Shown here: one piece after another, positions 1 to 5,538 of the stretch | Layout: every line of letters begins with the position of its first letter | Position numbering within the stretch: position 1 is the first letter of the stretch | NCBI GenBank assembly: GCA_946494345.1 | Contig: CAMMBX010000063.1 | Span: 1 to 6,917 of the forward strand | Length of the DNA: 6,917 bases | From: an uncultured Mycoplasmatota bacterium | GTDB taxonomy: Bacteria; Bacillota_I; Bacilli_A; RF39; UBA660 | Direction: 5' to 3' | Translations under genes and position numbers: made by a program | The notes under the pieces: model-generated | Told to the model about the DNA's origin: nothing | What the model saw: only the letters and a program-made list of their open reading frames with translations | The model's database searches: none

Positions 1-35
1 TCTAAAATAAGAGTGTAAAGGGATTGGTGATTTAG

Positions 36-368
36 ATGTATCAGAATAAAATTACATTAACACCACAAGAAATTTTGGAGAAAGATTTTAAGATTGATAC
101 AAGAGGTTATCGTCTTAAGGAAGTTGATCAATTTCTTGATGTTATAATCAGTGATTATGAACAATTTTTTGCAATTATTGATAGTCTTGAGAAAGAAAAA
201 GCAGATCTTTTACGTGAAATAATGACATTAAAACAGAAATTAAGAAATGCTGAGATGAATGCAGAGATTGTTAAGAAGAATACTGATACAACTGAGGTTA
301 GTAATCTAGATATTCTAAGAAGACTTAGTCAACTTGAAAAAGAAGTATATGGTAAAGATAATGATTAG
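36..368 (+). CDS. gpsB: Cell division protein GpsB (DivIVA-like)
   Basis: GpsB is a small cytoplasmic, membrane-associated adaptor that coordinates penicillin-binding proteins and wall synthesis between division and elongation. The 110-residue length suits the family (about 100-115). Residues 8-42 form the DivIVA/GpsB N-terminal lipid- and PBP-binding domain, with the conserved LTPQEILEKDFK, RGY and VDQFLD stretches. Residues about 40-82 are a charged, heptad-like coiled coil. Residues 91-106 (LDILRRLSQLEKEVYG) match the C-terminal trimerising helix that separates GpsB from full-length DivIVA. The ATG is preceded by purine-rich AAAGGGA (17-23) and by GGTGA (26-30); either could act as the ribosome binding site. 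No promoter is visible in the 35 bases upstream, so it may be transcribed from further left. Its neighbour rnpB also follows gpsB in Bacillus subtilis. The last codons carry the predicted rnpB promoter. Confidence 0.95.
   Translation: MYQNKITLTPQEILEKDFKIDTRGYRLKEVDQFLDVIISDYEQFFAIIDSLEKEKADLLREIMTLKQKLRNAEMNAEIVKKNTDTTEVSNLDILRRLSQLEKEVYGKDND
334..362 (+). promoter_or_regulatory. Predicted sigma-A promoter of rnpB, inside gpsB
   Basis: A -35 TTGAAA (334-339) and a -10 GATAAT (357-362) are separated by 17 bp; each hexamer has one mismatch to consensus. Transcription would start at about 368-370. That falls on the 5' strand of the RNase P RNA P1 helix, which is independent support for the call. 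The whole promoter lies within gpsB coding sequence. It could also drive the downstream rodZ-pgsA genes, since no terminator follows rnpB. Confidence 0.65.
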
Positions 369-716
369 TATTTTAGACAAGTGCTGGGATTAATTCCTAG
401 AGGAAAGTCCATGCTCACACAATTCTGAGATGATTGTAGTGTTCGTGCTTAAGGAAAAAATAACTTAAGGTAGTGGTAAAACACTAACGGCTTAGTTTTT
501 ACCTAAGGAGTTTCTATGGTAAATACTTGTAAAGTGCCACAGTGACGAATGACTGGGAAACTGGTCAGTGAAACGCGGTAAACCCCACGAGTGAGAAACC
601 CAAATTATGGTAGGGGAGCTTTAAAAGGAGAAATGAATTCTTTTAAGGACTAGTAATAGTAGATAGATACTTGTCACCTAGAAATAGGTACAGAACATGG
701 CTTATTAAATATTAAT
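367..716 (+). ncRNA. rnpB: RNase P RNA, bacterial type B
   Basis: This is the catalytic RNA of RNase P, which matures tRNA 5' ends. It carries near-universal blocks: AGAGGAAAGTCCATGCTC (399-416), AAAGTGCCACAGTGACGAA (531-549), ACGCGGTAAACCCC (573-586), AGATAGAT (661-668) and ACAGAACATGGCTTA (690-704). Helices I can pair by hand: P1 (about 364-375 with 705-716, one U-U mismatch); P2 GACAAGU 376-382 with ACUUGUC 669-675; P3 384-389 with 395-400; P4 CCAUG 409-413 with CAUGG 696-700; a GAAA-capped stem at 550-567; P15 583-586 with 613-616, with the tRNA-CCA-binding GGU at 609-611; a 10-bp hairpin 619-628/639-648; and a GAAA-capped stem at 676-689. Similarity in order and sequence to the Bacillus RNA supports type B. 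At about 350 nt it is shorter than the 401-nt B. subtilis RNA, mostly in the P19-P20 region. Ends are inferred from P1 and the promoter. Confidence 0.96.
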
Positions 717-740
717 TATTATTGTTAATATGTTAAAGCA

Positions 741-748
741 GAGGGGAG
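741..748 (+). promoter_or_regulatory. Ribosome binding site that sets the RodZ-like start
   Basis: GAGGGGAG lies 11 nt before the ATG at 760. The earlier in-frame ATG at 730 is preceded only by A/T-rich sequence just after the rnpB P1 helix and has no Shine-Dalgarno. Translation therefore most likely starts at 760. Confidence 0.7.
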
Positions 749-759
749 ACATAAAGTCT

Positions 760-1257
760 ATGAAAGAATTAGGATATTATCTAGAGGATACGAGACGAAG
801 TAATGGTGTTAGTTTGGAAGAAGCAGCAGCTGATTTGAATGTTGATGTTTCATATCTTGAAAATATAGAAAGTGCTAATGTTAGGGCGTTTAAAGATGTT
901 TACTATATGAGAGAGTTAGTTAAGGAATATGCTAAATATTTAGGGCTTTCTGAAGAAAAAATACAGGATGAATTTAATGATTTTTTGTTTGAACATACCT
1001 CAAAAATTTCTCTTGATGATATTATGGAAGCGAAAAAGAAAAAAGAAGAGGAAGAAAAAGAAGATAAAACAAAAAAAATTCAGTCCCCTTATACAAAAGA
1101 ATTGAAAAGAAAAATAAGAAAGTTACCATTTGTAATTACAGGTATTATTTTTTTATTTGCAATTATTATTAGTATAGTTGTTATTAAGACTATAAATAGA
1201 GAACCTGCTATTACTAGTGAATTGAAAGGAATAGAAGTTTATGAACACACCTACTAA
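760..1257 (+). CDS. rodZ: RodZ/YmfM-like membrane HTH protein
   Basis: A 165-residue protein with an N-terminal Cro/CI-like helix-turn-helix of the HTH_25 (RodZ) type at residues 1-75. It includes the typical LEDTRRSNGVSLEEAA and VSYLENIE stretches and a YMRELVKEYAKYLGL helix. A very charged Lys/Glu linker follows (about 90-107), then a basic patch (113-121) and one transmembrane helix (about 122-144). Only about 20 residues remain after the membrane helix. RodZ links the MreB cytoskeleton to the wall elongation machinery; the HTH contacts MreB rather than DNA. The position directly before pgsA matches ymfM/rodZ of Bacillus subtilis. The start at 760 is chosen over 730 because of its ribosome binding site. 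The protein is short for the family and lacks the extracytoplasmic beta domain (DUF4115) found in longer homologues. Its end overlaps pgsA by 17 nt, which suggests translational coupling. I see no promoter of its own. Confidence 0.85.
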   Translation: MKELGYYLEDTRRSNGVSLEEAAADLNVDVSYLENIESANVRAFKDVYYMRELVKEYAKYLGLSEEKIQDEFNDFLFEHTSKISLDDIMEAKKKKEEEEKEDKTKKIQSPYTKELKRKIRKLPFVITGIIFLFAIIISIVVIKTINREPAITSELKGIEVYEHTY

Positions 1258-1840
1258 GTTGACTATTGTGAGAATTATTTTAACTATTGTAATGATTATA
1301 ATTTTGATTTTTCCATTTTATCTTGTAGGCTTTAGTTTTCCACAGTTTGAAGTCGGTGGTATATATATAAAACTTGAGTATATAATCGCTGGTGTTATAT
1401 TTTTAATTGCTAGTTTTACTGACTTTTTAGATGGCTATTTAGCTAGGAAAAATAATCAAGTTACGGATTTAGGAAAGATGTTAGATGCTATTGCTGATAA
1501 AACATTAGTAAATAGTGCTTTGATTATATTAGCTTATAAGGGATTTATTCCTGTAGTAATTCCTGTTGTTATTATATTTAGAGATACAATAGTTGATGCT
1601 ATTAAAATGGAGGCTTCTCATAAAGGTAAAGTAGTTGCTGCAATTAAGTCTGGTAAGATTAAAACAGCATCAATGATGATTGGAGTTGCTTTAATATTCT
1701 TTTATAATTTGCCATTTGAATTTTGGAATATTAGGGTTGCTGATTTCTTAATTTATTTTGCAACAATTATGTCTATAGTTTCTATGATAGAGTATTTTAA
1801 TCTTAATAAGAAACTTATTCTAGGACCAAAAGAGGATTAA
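1241..1840 (+). CDS. pgsA: CDP-diacylglycerol--glycerol-3-phosphate 3-phosphatidyltransferase
   Basis: PgsA makes phosphatidylglycerol phosphate from CDP-diacylglycerol and glycerol 3-phosphate, the committed step to phosphatidylglycerol and cardiolipin in the membrane. The protein has 199 residues, a usual length. It opens with NTPTKLTIVRI, close to the family's NLPNxLTxxRI start. The CDP-alcohol phosphotransferase signature D-x2-DG-x2-AR-x8-G-x3-D-x3-D is complete at residues 61-86 (D61, D64, G65, A68, R69, G78, D82, D86). Hydrophobic membrane segments lie at about 8-30, 45-60, 88-112, 143-160 and 168-185. The reading frame starts inside rodZ, with an AAAGGA site (1225-1230) 10 nt before the ATG. 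The gene ends in its own terminator, with the TAA in the hairpin loop. In B. subtilis cinA and recA come next; here cinA is absent. Confidence 0.96.
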   Translation: MNTPTKLTIVRIILTIVMIIILIFPFYLVGFSFPQFEVGGIYIKLEYIIAGVIFLIASFTDFLDGYLARKNNQVTDLGKMLDAIADKTLVNSALIILAYKGFIPVVIPVVIIFRDTIVDAIKMEASHKGKVVAAIKSGKIKTASMMIGVALIFFYNLPFEFWNIRVADFLIYFATIMSIVSMIEYFNLNKKLILGPKED

Positions 1841-1860
1841 TTTTGGTCTTTTTTCTTTTT
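1824..1860 (+). terminator. Intrinsic terminator of the rodZ-pgsA transcript
   Basis: GACCAAAA (1824-1831) pairs perfectly with TTTTGGTC (1841-1848) around a 9-nt loop (1832-1840). A T6-C-T5 tract follows (1849-1860). The left arm is pgsA coding sequence and the TAA stop is the end of the loop. Confidence 0.9.
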
Positions 1861-1929
1861 AGTTTTTTAAATTTATATTTATGAATTTTGAAAATTGGAA
1901 GATAAAAATAAGTGAATAACGATTTTCTG

Positions 1930-1943
1930 CAAACTTTTGTTCG
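1930..1943 (+). promoter_or_regulatory. Probable LexA/DinR (SOS) operator of recA
   Basis: CAAACTTTTGTTCG matches the Gram-positive LexA box frame CGAAC-N4-GTTCG with one mismatch (A for G at the second base). The right half-site is perfect; the centre TTTT fits the RNRY consensus only partly. It lies 8 nt upstream of the recA -35, a natural place for repression. LexA itself is not in the window. Confidence 0.65.
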
Positions 1944-1951
1944 AAAAATGC

Positions 1952-1980
1952 TTGACATTTTATTTTTCTCCTTATACAAT
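1952..1980 (+). promoter_or_regulatory. Sigma-A promoter of recA
   Basis: Consensus -35 TTGACA (1952-1957), a 17-bp spacer and -10 TACAAT (1975-1980, five of six bases). The predicted transcription start is about 1986-1988, giving a leader of about 27 nt before the ATG at 2014. Confidence 0.87.
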
Positions 1981-2001
1981 GGTATTGTGATGAATTTATA
2001 C

Positions 2002-2008
2002 AAGGAGG
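2002..2008 (+). promoter_or_regulatory. Ribosome binding site that sets the recA start
   Basis: AAGGAGG ends 5 nt before the ATG at 2014. In-frame ATGs further upstream (1912 and 1990) lie before or at the predicted transcription start and have no ribosome binding site, so the 34 extra residues they would add are rejected. Confidence 0.9.
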
Positions 2009-2013
2009 AAATT

Positions 2014-3036
2014 ATGAGTAAGATGACAAGTAAGGTTAGTAAGGATAAAAATTTGGAAGCTGTTTTAGCTGATATAGAGAAACAATTTGGTAAGGGTGCT
2101 GTTATGAGACTTGGAGATAATCCTCATATGAAAATGGATGTTGTATCAAGTGGATGTTTAAGTCTTGATATTGCTCTTGGTATTGGAGGATATCCTAAAG
2201 GACGTATTATTGAAATATACGGACCTGAATCTAGTGGTAAAACTACTTTTGCTCTACAAGCGATTGCAGAAGTACAAAAAGAGGGAGGAAGAGCAGCTTT
2301 TATAGATGCTGAGCATGCACTAGATCCTGTTTATGCGAAAAGACTTGGTGTTAATACTAATGAACTTATATTATCTCAACCTGATACTGGTGAACAAGCA
2401 CTTGAAATATGTGAAGCTTTAGTTAGGAGTGAAGCAGTTAGTATTGTTGTTATCGATTCTGTCGCAGCATTAGTACCACAAGCAGAAATTGATGGAGAGA
2501 TGGGGGACTCTCATGTTGGGTTACAAGCTAGACTTATGTCACAGGCCTTAAGAAAGTTAAGTGGTACTATTAATAAAACTAATACTATTGCTATTTTCAT
2601 TAACCAGTTAAGAGAGAAAGTTGGAGTTATGTTTGGTAATCCTGAAACTACTCCTGGTGGTAGAGCTTTAAAGTTTTATTCTACTATTAGACTTGATATT
2701 AGACGTAATGAACAGTTAAAAATTGGGGATAAAGTTATGGGTAATAAAACTACTGTTAAAGTTGTTAAAAATAAAGTAGCACCTCCATTTAAAACTGCAG
2801 TTGTTGATATTATGTATGGAGAAGGAATATCAAAAGAAGGAGAGCTTATTGATTTAGGAAGTGAAGCAGGAATACTTGAAAAGACGGGTTCTTGGTATTC
2901 TTACAATGGAGAAAAACTTGGCCAAGGTAAAGAAAATGTTAAATTATTACTTAAAGATAAGCCAGAACTTAGAGATGAAATAGAAGAAAAAGTTAGAGAT
3001 TTTTATGGTATTAATTTAAATAAAAAAGATGAATAA
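2014..3036 (+). CDS. recA: Recombinase RecA
   Basis: RecA forms ATP-dependent filaments on single-stranded DNA, catalyses strand exchange in recombinational repair, and triggers LexA self-cleavage. The 340 residues are the usual length. Visible elements: N-terminal helix with EKQFGKGAVMRLG (22-34); Walker A GPESSGKT (70-77); the FIDAEHALDP block (97-106) with the catalytic-type Glu at 100; Walker B with IVVIDSVAAL (144-153); loop L1 region EIDGEMGDSHVGLQAR (158-173); and NQLREKVGVMFGNPETTPGG (197-216), containing the Gln-198 sensor and loop L2. The C-terminal lobe is present and ends with an acidic/basic tail. The start at 2014 follows a strong AAGGAGG site. The gene has its own promoter and a probable SOS box, so DNA-damage induction is likely. 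It is monocistronic: a terminator begins at its stop codon and the next gene is on the other strand. Confidence 0.99.
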   Translation: MSKMTSKVSKDKNLEAVLADIEKQFGKGAVMRLGDNPHMKMDVVSSGCLSLDIALGIGGYPKGRIIEIYGPESSGKTTFALQAIAEVQKEGGRAAFIDAEHALDPVYAKRLGVNTNELILSQPDTGEQALEICEALVRSEAVSIVVIDSVAALVPQAEIDGEMGDSHVGLQARLMSQALRKLSGTINKTNTIAIFINQLREKVGVMFGNPETTPGGRALKFYSTIRLDIRRNEQLKIGDKVMGNKTTVKVVKNKVAPPFKTAVVDIMYGEGISKEGELIDLGSEAGILEKTGSWYSYNGEKLGQGKENVKLLLKDKPELRDEIEEKVRDFYGINLNKKDE

Positions 3037-3060
3037 AAAGAAGTTGTAAGGACTTCTTTT
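3036..3060. terminator. Bidirectional terminator between recA and the XRE gene
   Basis: AAAAGAAGT (3036-3044) pairs with ACTTCTTTT (3052-3060) around a 7-nt loop. The A-tract arm becomes the U-tract when read on the other strand, so the hairpin can end transcription from both sides. The recA stop (3034-3036) and the XRE gene stop (3061-3059) touch its two outer edges. Confidence 0.82.
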
Positions 3061-3283
3061 AAAGTGTTATTTTTTCTTGTTCATTTATAGTTAATGTCAA
3101 TAAGTCTCCAGGTGTGCAATCTAATAATATACATATTTCTTCTATATATTTGAAACTAATGGAAGTAGTTTCACCTCTAATAATTCTATTTAGATTTCTT
3201 GAAGTTATGTTCATCTTTTGGCATAACCAGTATTTACTTCTCTTATTTTGTTTTAATAATTCTTCTATATTTACCTTAATCAT
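3059..3283 (-). CDS. Small XRE-family HTH transcriptional regulator
   Basis: A 74-residue protein made almost entirely of a Cro/CI-type helix-turn-helix. Helix 2 is about SKYWLCQKMNI (16-26) and recognition helix 3 about TSRNLNRIIRGE (27-38). They are followed by FKYIEEICILLDCTPGDLL (44-62), the typical closing helices of the compact HTH_26/YozG-like group. There is no sensor or oligomerisation domain. The ATG is preceded on the minus strand by GGGAG (3297-3293) at 9-nt spacing, which supports real translation. It is convergent with recA, sharing its terminator, and divergent from rny, with 167 bp between the two starts. Proteins of this type often repress their own promoter; a 12-bp palindrome at 3353-3364 is a possible target. 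Its cellular role cannot be read from the sequence. An open frame on the opposite strand here looks like a shadow. Confidence 0.85.
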   Translation of the reverse strand: MIKVNIEELLKQNKRSKYWLCQKMNITSRNLNRIIRGETTSISFKYIEEICILLDCTPGDLLTLTINEQEKITL

Positions 3284-3352
3284 TTTGTCAATCTCCCATT
3301 AATAAAATTTTATAAAAAAAGATAAATATAAATAAGATACTTGTATTACCCT

Positions 3353-3364
3353 TATGATATCATA
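3353..3364. promoter_or_regulatory. Perfect palindrome, possible operator
   Basis: TATGATATCATA is a perfect 12-bp inverted repeat in the divergent region, ending 2 bp before the rny -35. It has the size expected for a dimeric HTH repressor site. Assignment to the neighbouring XRE protein is inference; in A/T-rich DNA a chance palindrome is possible. Confidence 0.4.
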
Positions 3365-3366
3365 CC

Positions 3367-3395
3367 TTGACAAGTTAAGATTTAATATTTACAAT
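3367..3395 (+). promoter_or_regulatory. Sigma-A promoter of rny
   Basis: Consensus -35 TTGACA (3367-3372), a 17-bp spacer and -10 TACAAT (3390-3395), the same hexamers and spacing as the recA promoter. The start would be about 3401-3403, giving a leader of about 50 nt. A GGAGGT ribosome binding site (3440-3445) lies 5 nt before the ATG. Confidence 0.85.
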
Positions 3396-3450
3396 ATACT
3401 TAGATTATAGTTTAGATTTATTTAAAGTATATATCTAATGGAGGTATAAT

Positions 3451-5004
3451 ATGGAACAAGTTTTATTCTCCATTTTACTTATAATTTTTGGATTAGTCTG
3501 TGGTTTTGGATTAACTTTTTTAGTTACCTTTTTAAGAGAAGGTACACTTTCTAAAAAGATAGATAAAATGATTGAAGAAGCAAATCATAATGCTGATAAG
3601 ATAAAACGTGATGCTGTTATGGAAGCTAAAGAGAAAGCTTATCAGTTAAAGCTTGAAGCGGATAAAGATATTAAAGAAAAAAAATCAGAACTTAAAGATA
3701 GTGAAAATAAACTCTTACAGAGGGAGTCTAGTTTAGACAAGCGTGATGAGTTATGTCAAAGGCGAGAAGCAACTTTGGATGAGAGAGAAGAAAAGATAAT
3801 TCAAAGACAAAAAGAAATTCAAGATGAACAAGCAAAAGTGGAGGAAATAAAGAAAAAACAAATTTCTTTACTTGAAGAAATTTCTTCTTATAGTAAAGAA
3901 AAGGCTCATGACTTAATTATGAAAAATGTTAAAGAGTCTATGAGTAGAGAGATTGCTGTTTATATTAGTGAACAAGAAAATGAAGCTAAGTTAACTGTTG
4001 ATAAGAAAGCACAAGAAATAATTGTAGCTTCTATGCAAAGGTATTCTGCTGATATTGCAAGTGATCAAACTGTTACAGTTGTTAGTTTACCTAATGATGA
4101 TATGAAAGGTAGATTAATAGGCAGAGAAGGAAGAAATATTAGAACAATTGAAGCAGTTACTGGAGTTGATCTTATAATTGATGATACTCCTGAAGCTGTG
4201 GTTTTATCTAGCTTTGATCCTTTAAGGAGAGAGATGGCTAGATTAACACTTGAAACATTGATTAAAGATGGAAGAATTCATCCTACAAGAATTGAAGAAG
4301 TCTATGATAAAGTATGTAAAGAGACAAAAGAAAAAATAATAGAATATGGTAATAATGCATTATTCGAACTTGGTATTACTAAGATGGCTCCTGAATTAAT
4401 TGAAATAATAGGAAGACTTCATTTTAGAACAAGTTATGGTCAAAATGCTTTACAACATTCTATTGAAGTTGCTAATCTTACAGCTTTATTGGCAGGAGAG
4501 ATTGGTGAAGATATTACTCTTGCAAAAAGAGCAGGTTTATTGCATGATATTGGTAAAGCTGTCGATCATGAAATTGAAGGCAGTCACGTTAGTATTGGAG
4601 TAGAGCTTGCTAAAAAATATGGAGAGAATGATGTTGTAATTAATGCTATAGCGTCTCACCATGGAGATACGGAAGCGACTTCGGTTATATCTTCTTTAGT
4701 TGCAGTTGCTGATGCATTATCGGCTTCTCGCCCGGGAGCTCGTAATGACTCTTTGGAAAATTATGTTAAGAGATTAACTCAGCTTGAAAGTGTTGCTAAT
4801 GATATATCTGGGGTTTCTAAAGCTTATGCAATGCAAGCAGGTAGAGAACTTAGAGTTATAGTGGAACCTGATGAAATTGATGATTTAGAAGCACATAGAG
4901 TAGCTCGTGATATTAAAGAAAAGATCGAATCAACATTAAACTATCCTGGTACTATTAAGATTACAGTAGTTAGAGAAACTAGAGCTGTTGAAGAAGCAAA
5001 ATAA
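3451..5004 (+). CDS. rny: Ribonuclease Y
   Basis: RNase Y is the membrane-anchored endoribonuclease that starts much of mRNA decay in Gram-positive bacteria. The 517 residues match the family length. Domains in order: transmembrane anchor at about 5-28; a long, highly charged coiled coil at about 32-185, rich in Glu, Lys and Arg; a KH RNA-binding domain at about 207-270 with the GREGRNI loop (224-230); and an HD metal-dependent catalytic domain at about 330-425 with His-336, the HD pair His-365/Asp-366 (LLHDIGKA), the SHHGD motif (402-406) and Asp-421. The VADALSASRPGAR stretch (418-431) is characteristic of the family. All expected catalytic residues are present. It has its own promoter and terminator, so it appears to be monocistronic. 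It lies downstream of recA as in Bacillus subtilis, but with an XRE gene in between, and is convergent with the RNase J operon. Confidence 0.98.
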   Translation: MEQVLFSILLIIFGLVCGFGLTFLVTFLREGTLSKKIDKMIEEANHNADKIKRDAVMEAKEKAYQLKLEADKDIKEKKSELKDSENKLLQRESSLDKRDELCQRREATLDEREEKIIQRQKEIQDEQAKVEEIKKKQISLLEEISSYSKEKAHDLIMKNVKESMSREIAVYISEQENEAKLTVDKKAQEIIVASMQRYSADIASDQTVTVVSLPNDDMKGRLIGREGRNIRTIEAVTGVDLIIDDTPEAVVLSSFDPLRREMARLTLETLIKDGRIHPTRIEEVYDKVCKETKEKIIEYGNNALFELGITKMAPELIEIIGRLHFRTSYGQNALQHSIEVANLTALLAGEIGEDITLAKRAGLLHDIGKAVDHEIEGSHVSIGVELAKKYGENDVVINAIASHHGDTEATSVISSLVAVADALSASRPGARNDSLENYVKRLTQLESVANDISGVSKAYAMQAGRELRVIVEPDEIDDLEAHRVARDIKEKIESTLNYPGTIKITVVRETRAVEEAK

Positions 5005-5034
5005 AAGAATTCATTTCTGAATTCTTTTATTTTT
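5001..5034. terminator. Bidirectional terminator between rny and the acetyltransferase gene
   Basis: ATAAAAGAATTC (5001-5012) pairs perfectly with GAATTCTTTTAT (5019-5030), a 12-bp stem with a 6-nt loop, followed by T residues to 5034. The rny stop (5002-5004) lies in the left arm. The opposite gene's stop (5013-5011) spans the arm/loop junction. The symmetric A/T arms allow termination from both directions. Confidence 0.9.
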
Positions 5035-5526
5035 GGTTAATTGATAAATCTCAAAGCCATTTTCGTCATGTTCTTCATAAGTAAATCCTGCGTTAGAAGC
5101 AGTTTTTTTACTATCGATATTATCAGGATCAATCATTAATTCTATTTTTTTGACTTTATTTATTTTATCTTCAAATATTTTATTACTTGTTCCAATTAGA
5201 GTGTTACACATATAACCTTTTCCTCTTTGTTCTTTTATTAAAGCATAATCTAAAAAAACAGTTTGATTTTCAGTAAATATATCGGATACTTCTAAGTAAC
5301 CAATTGGATTTTTGTGATCATAATAAATTCCATAAGGAATCCCATATGGGCCTTTCTTATTAAGATAGTATGGCTGGATAAGAATGTTTTTTATAGAATA
5401 TAAGAAACCTTCACTTCCAAATACTTTTTGATCATTATCAAGGGTTTCGGCTAGCCATATATCCTTATTATTATGTTTGTCTAATTTTTTTAAACTTAAG
5501 TTTTGATTTACATCAATAAAATTCAT
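5011..5526 (-). CDS. GNAT family N-acetyltransferase
   Basis: A 171-residue protein with the GCN5-related acetyltransferase fold of the RimJ/RimL-like type. A beta strand VFLDYALIKE (90-99) leads into the acetyl-CoA pyrophosphate-binding loop QRGKGY (100-105) and the following helix. The late motif IDPDNIDSKKTASNAGFTYEE (132-152) is the usual region where the side chain and the C-terminal strand close the fold. An N-terminal strand-rich segment with IGYLEVSDI (75-83) is also typical. The substrate (a protein N-terminus, an amino acid or an antibiotic) cannot be predicted. A GAGGA site lies 3 nt before the ATG, a rather short spacing. It starts 12 nt after the RNase J stop, so the two are almost certainly co-transcribed. 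The stop is TGA, the only one among the genes here, and fits the standard bacterial code. Confidence 0.88.
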   Translation of the reverse strand: MNFIDVNQNLSLKKLDKHNNKDIWLAETLDNDQKVFGSEGFLYSIKNILIQPYYLNKKGPYGIPYGIYYDHKNPIGYLEVSDIFTENQTVFLDYALIKEQRGKGYMCNTLIGTSNKIFEDKINKVKKIELMIDPDNIDSKKTASNAGFTYEEHDENGFEIYQLTKNKRIQK

Positions 5527-5538
5527 TTGTCCTCACTT

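Noticed and set aside
730..759. RodZ start at 730
   Set aside because: No ribosome binding site precedes it and it abuts the rnpB P1 helix; GAGGGGAG precedes the ATG at 760.
1815..2003. Open frame of 62 codons on the minus strand across the pgsA-recA gap
   Set aside because: It is very Lys/Phe-rich, overlaps a terminator, SOS box and promoter of the plus strand, and has no ribosome binding site or recognisable domain.
1912..2013. N-terminal extension of RecA from earlier in-frame ATGs
   Set aside because: The extension spans the recA promoter, and the strong AAGGAGG site sets the start at 2014, giving a normal RecA N-terminus.
3036..3060. Hairpin as a mobile-element inverted repeat or attachment site
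   Set aside because: Position between two convergent stops and the A/T-tract arms fit a bidirectional terminator; no transposase or duplicated flank is seen.
3114..3302. Open frame of 62 codons on the plus strand opposite the XRE gene
   Set aside because: It is the antisense shadow of a convincing HTH gene that has a proper ribosome binding site.
5011..5013. TGA read as tryptophan (code 4)
   Set aside because: The GNAT fold is complete at this TGA, Trp is encoded by TGG elsewhere (for example in RecA), and no internal TGA is needed to complete any gene.
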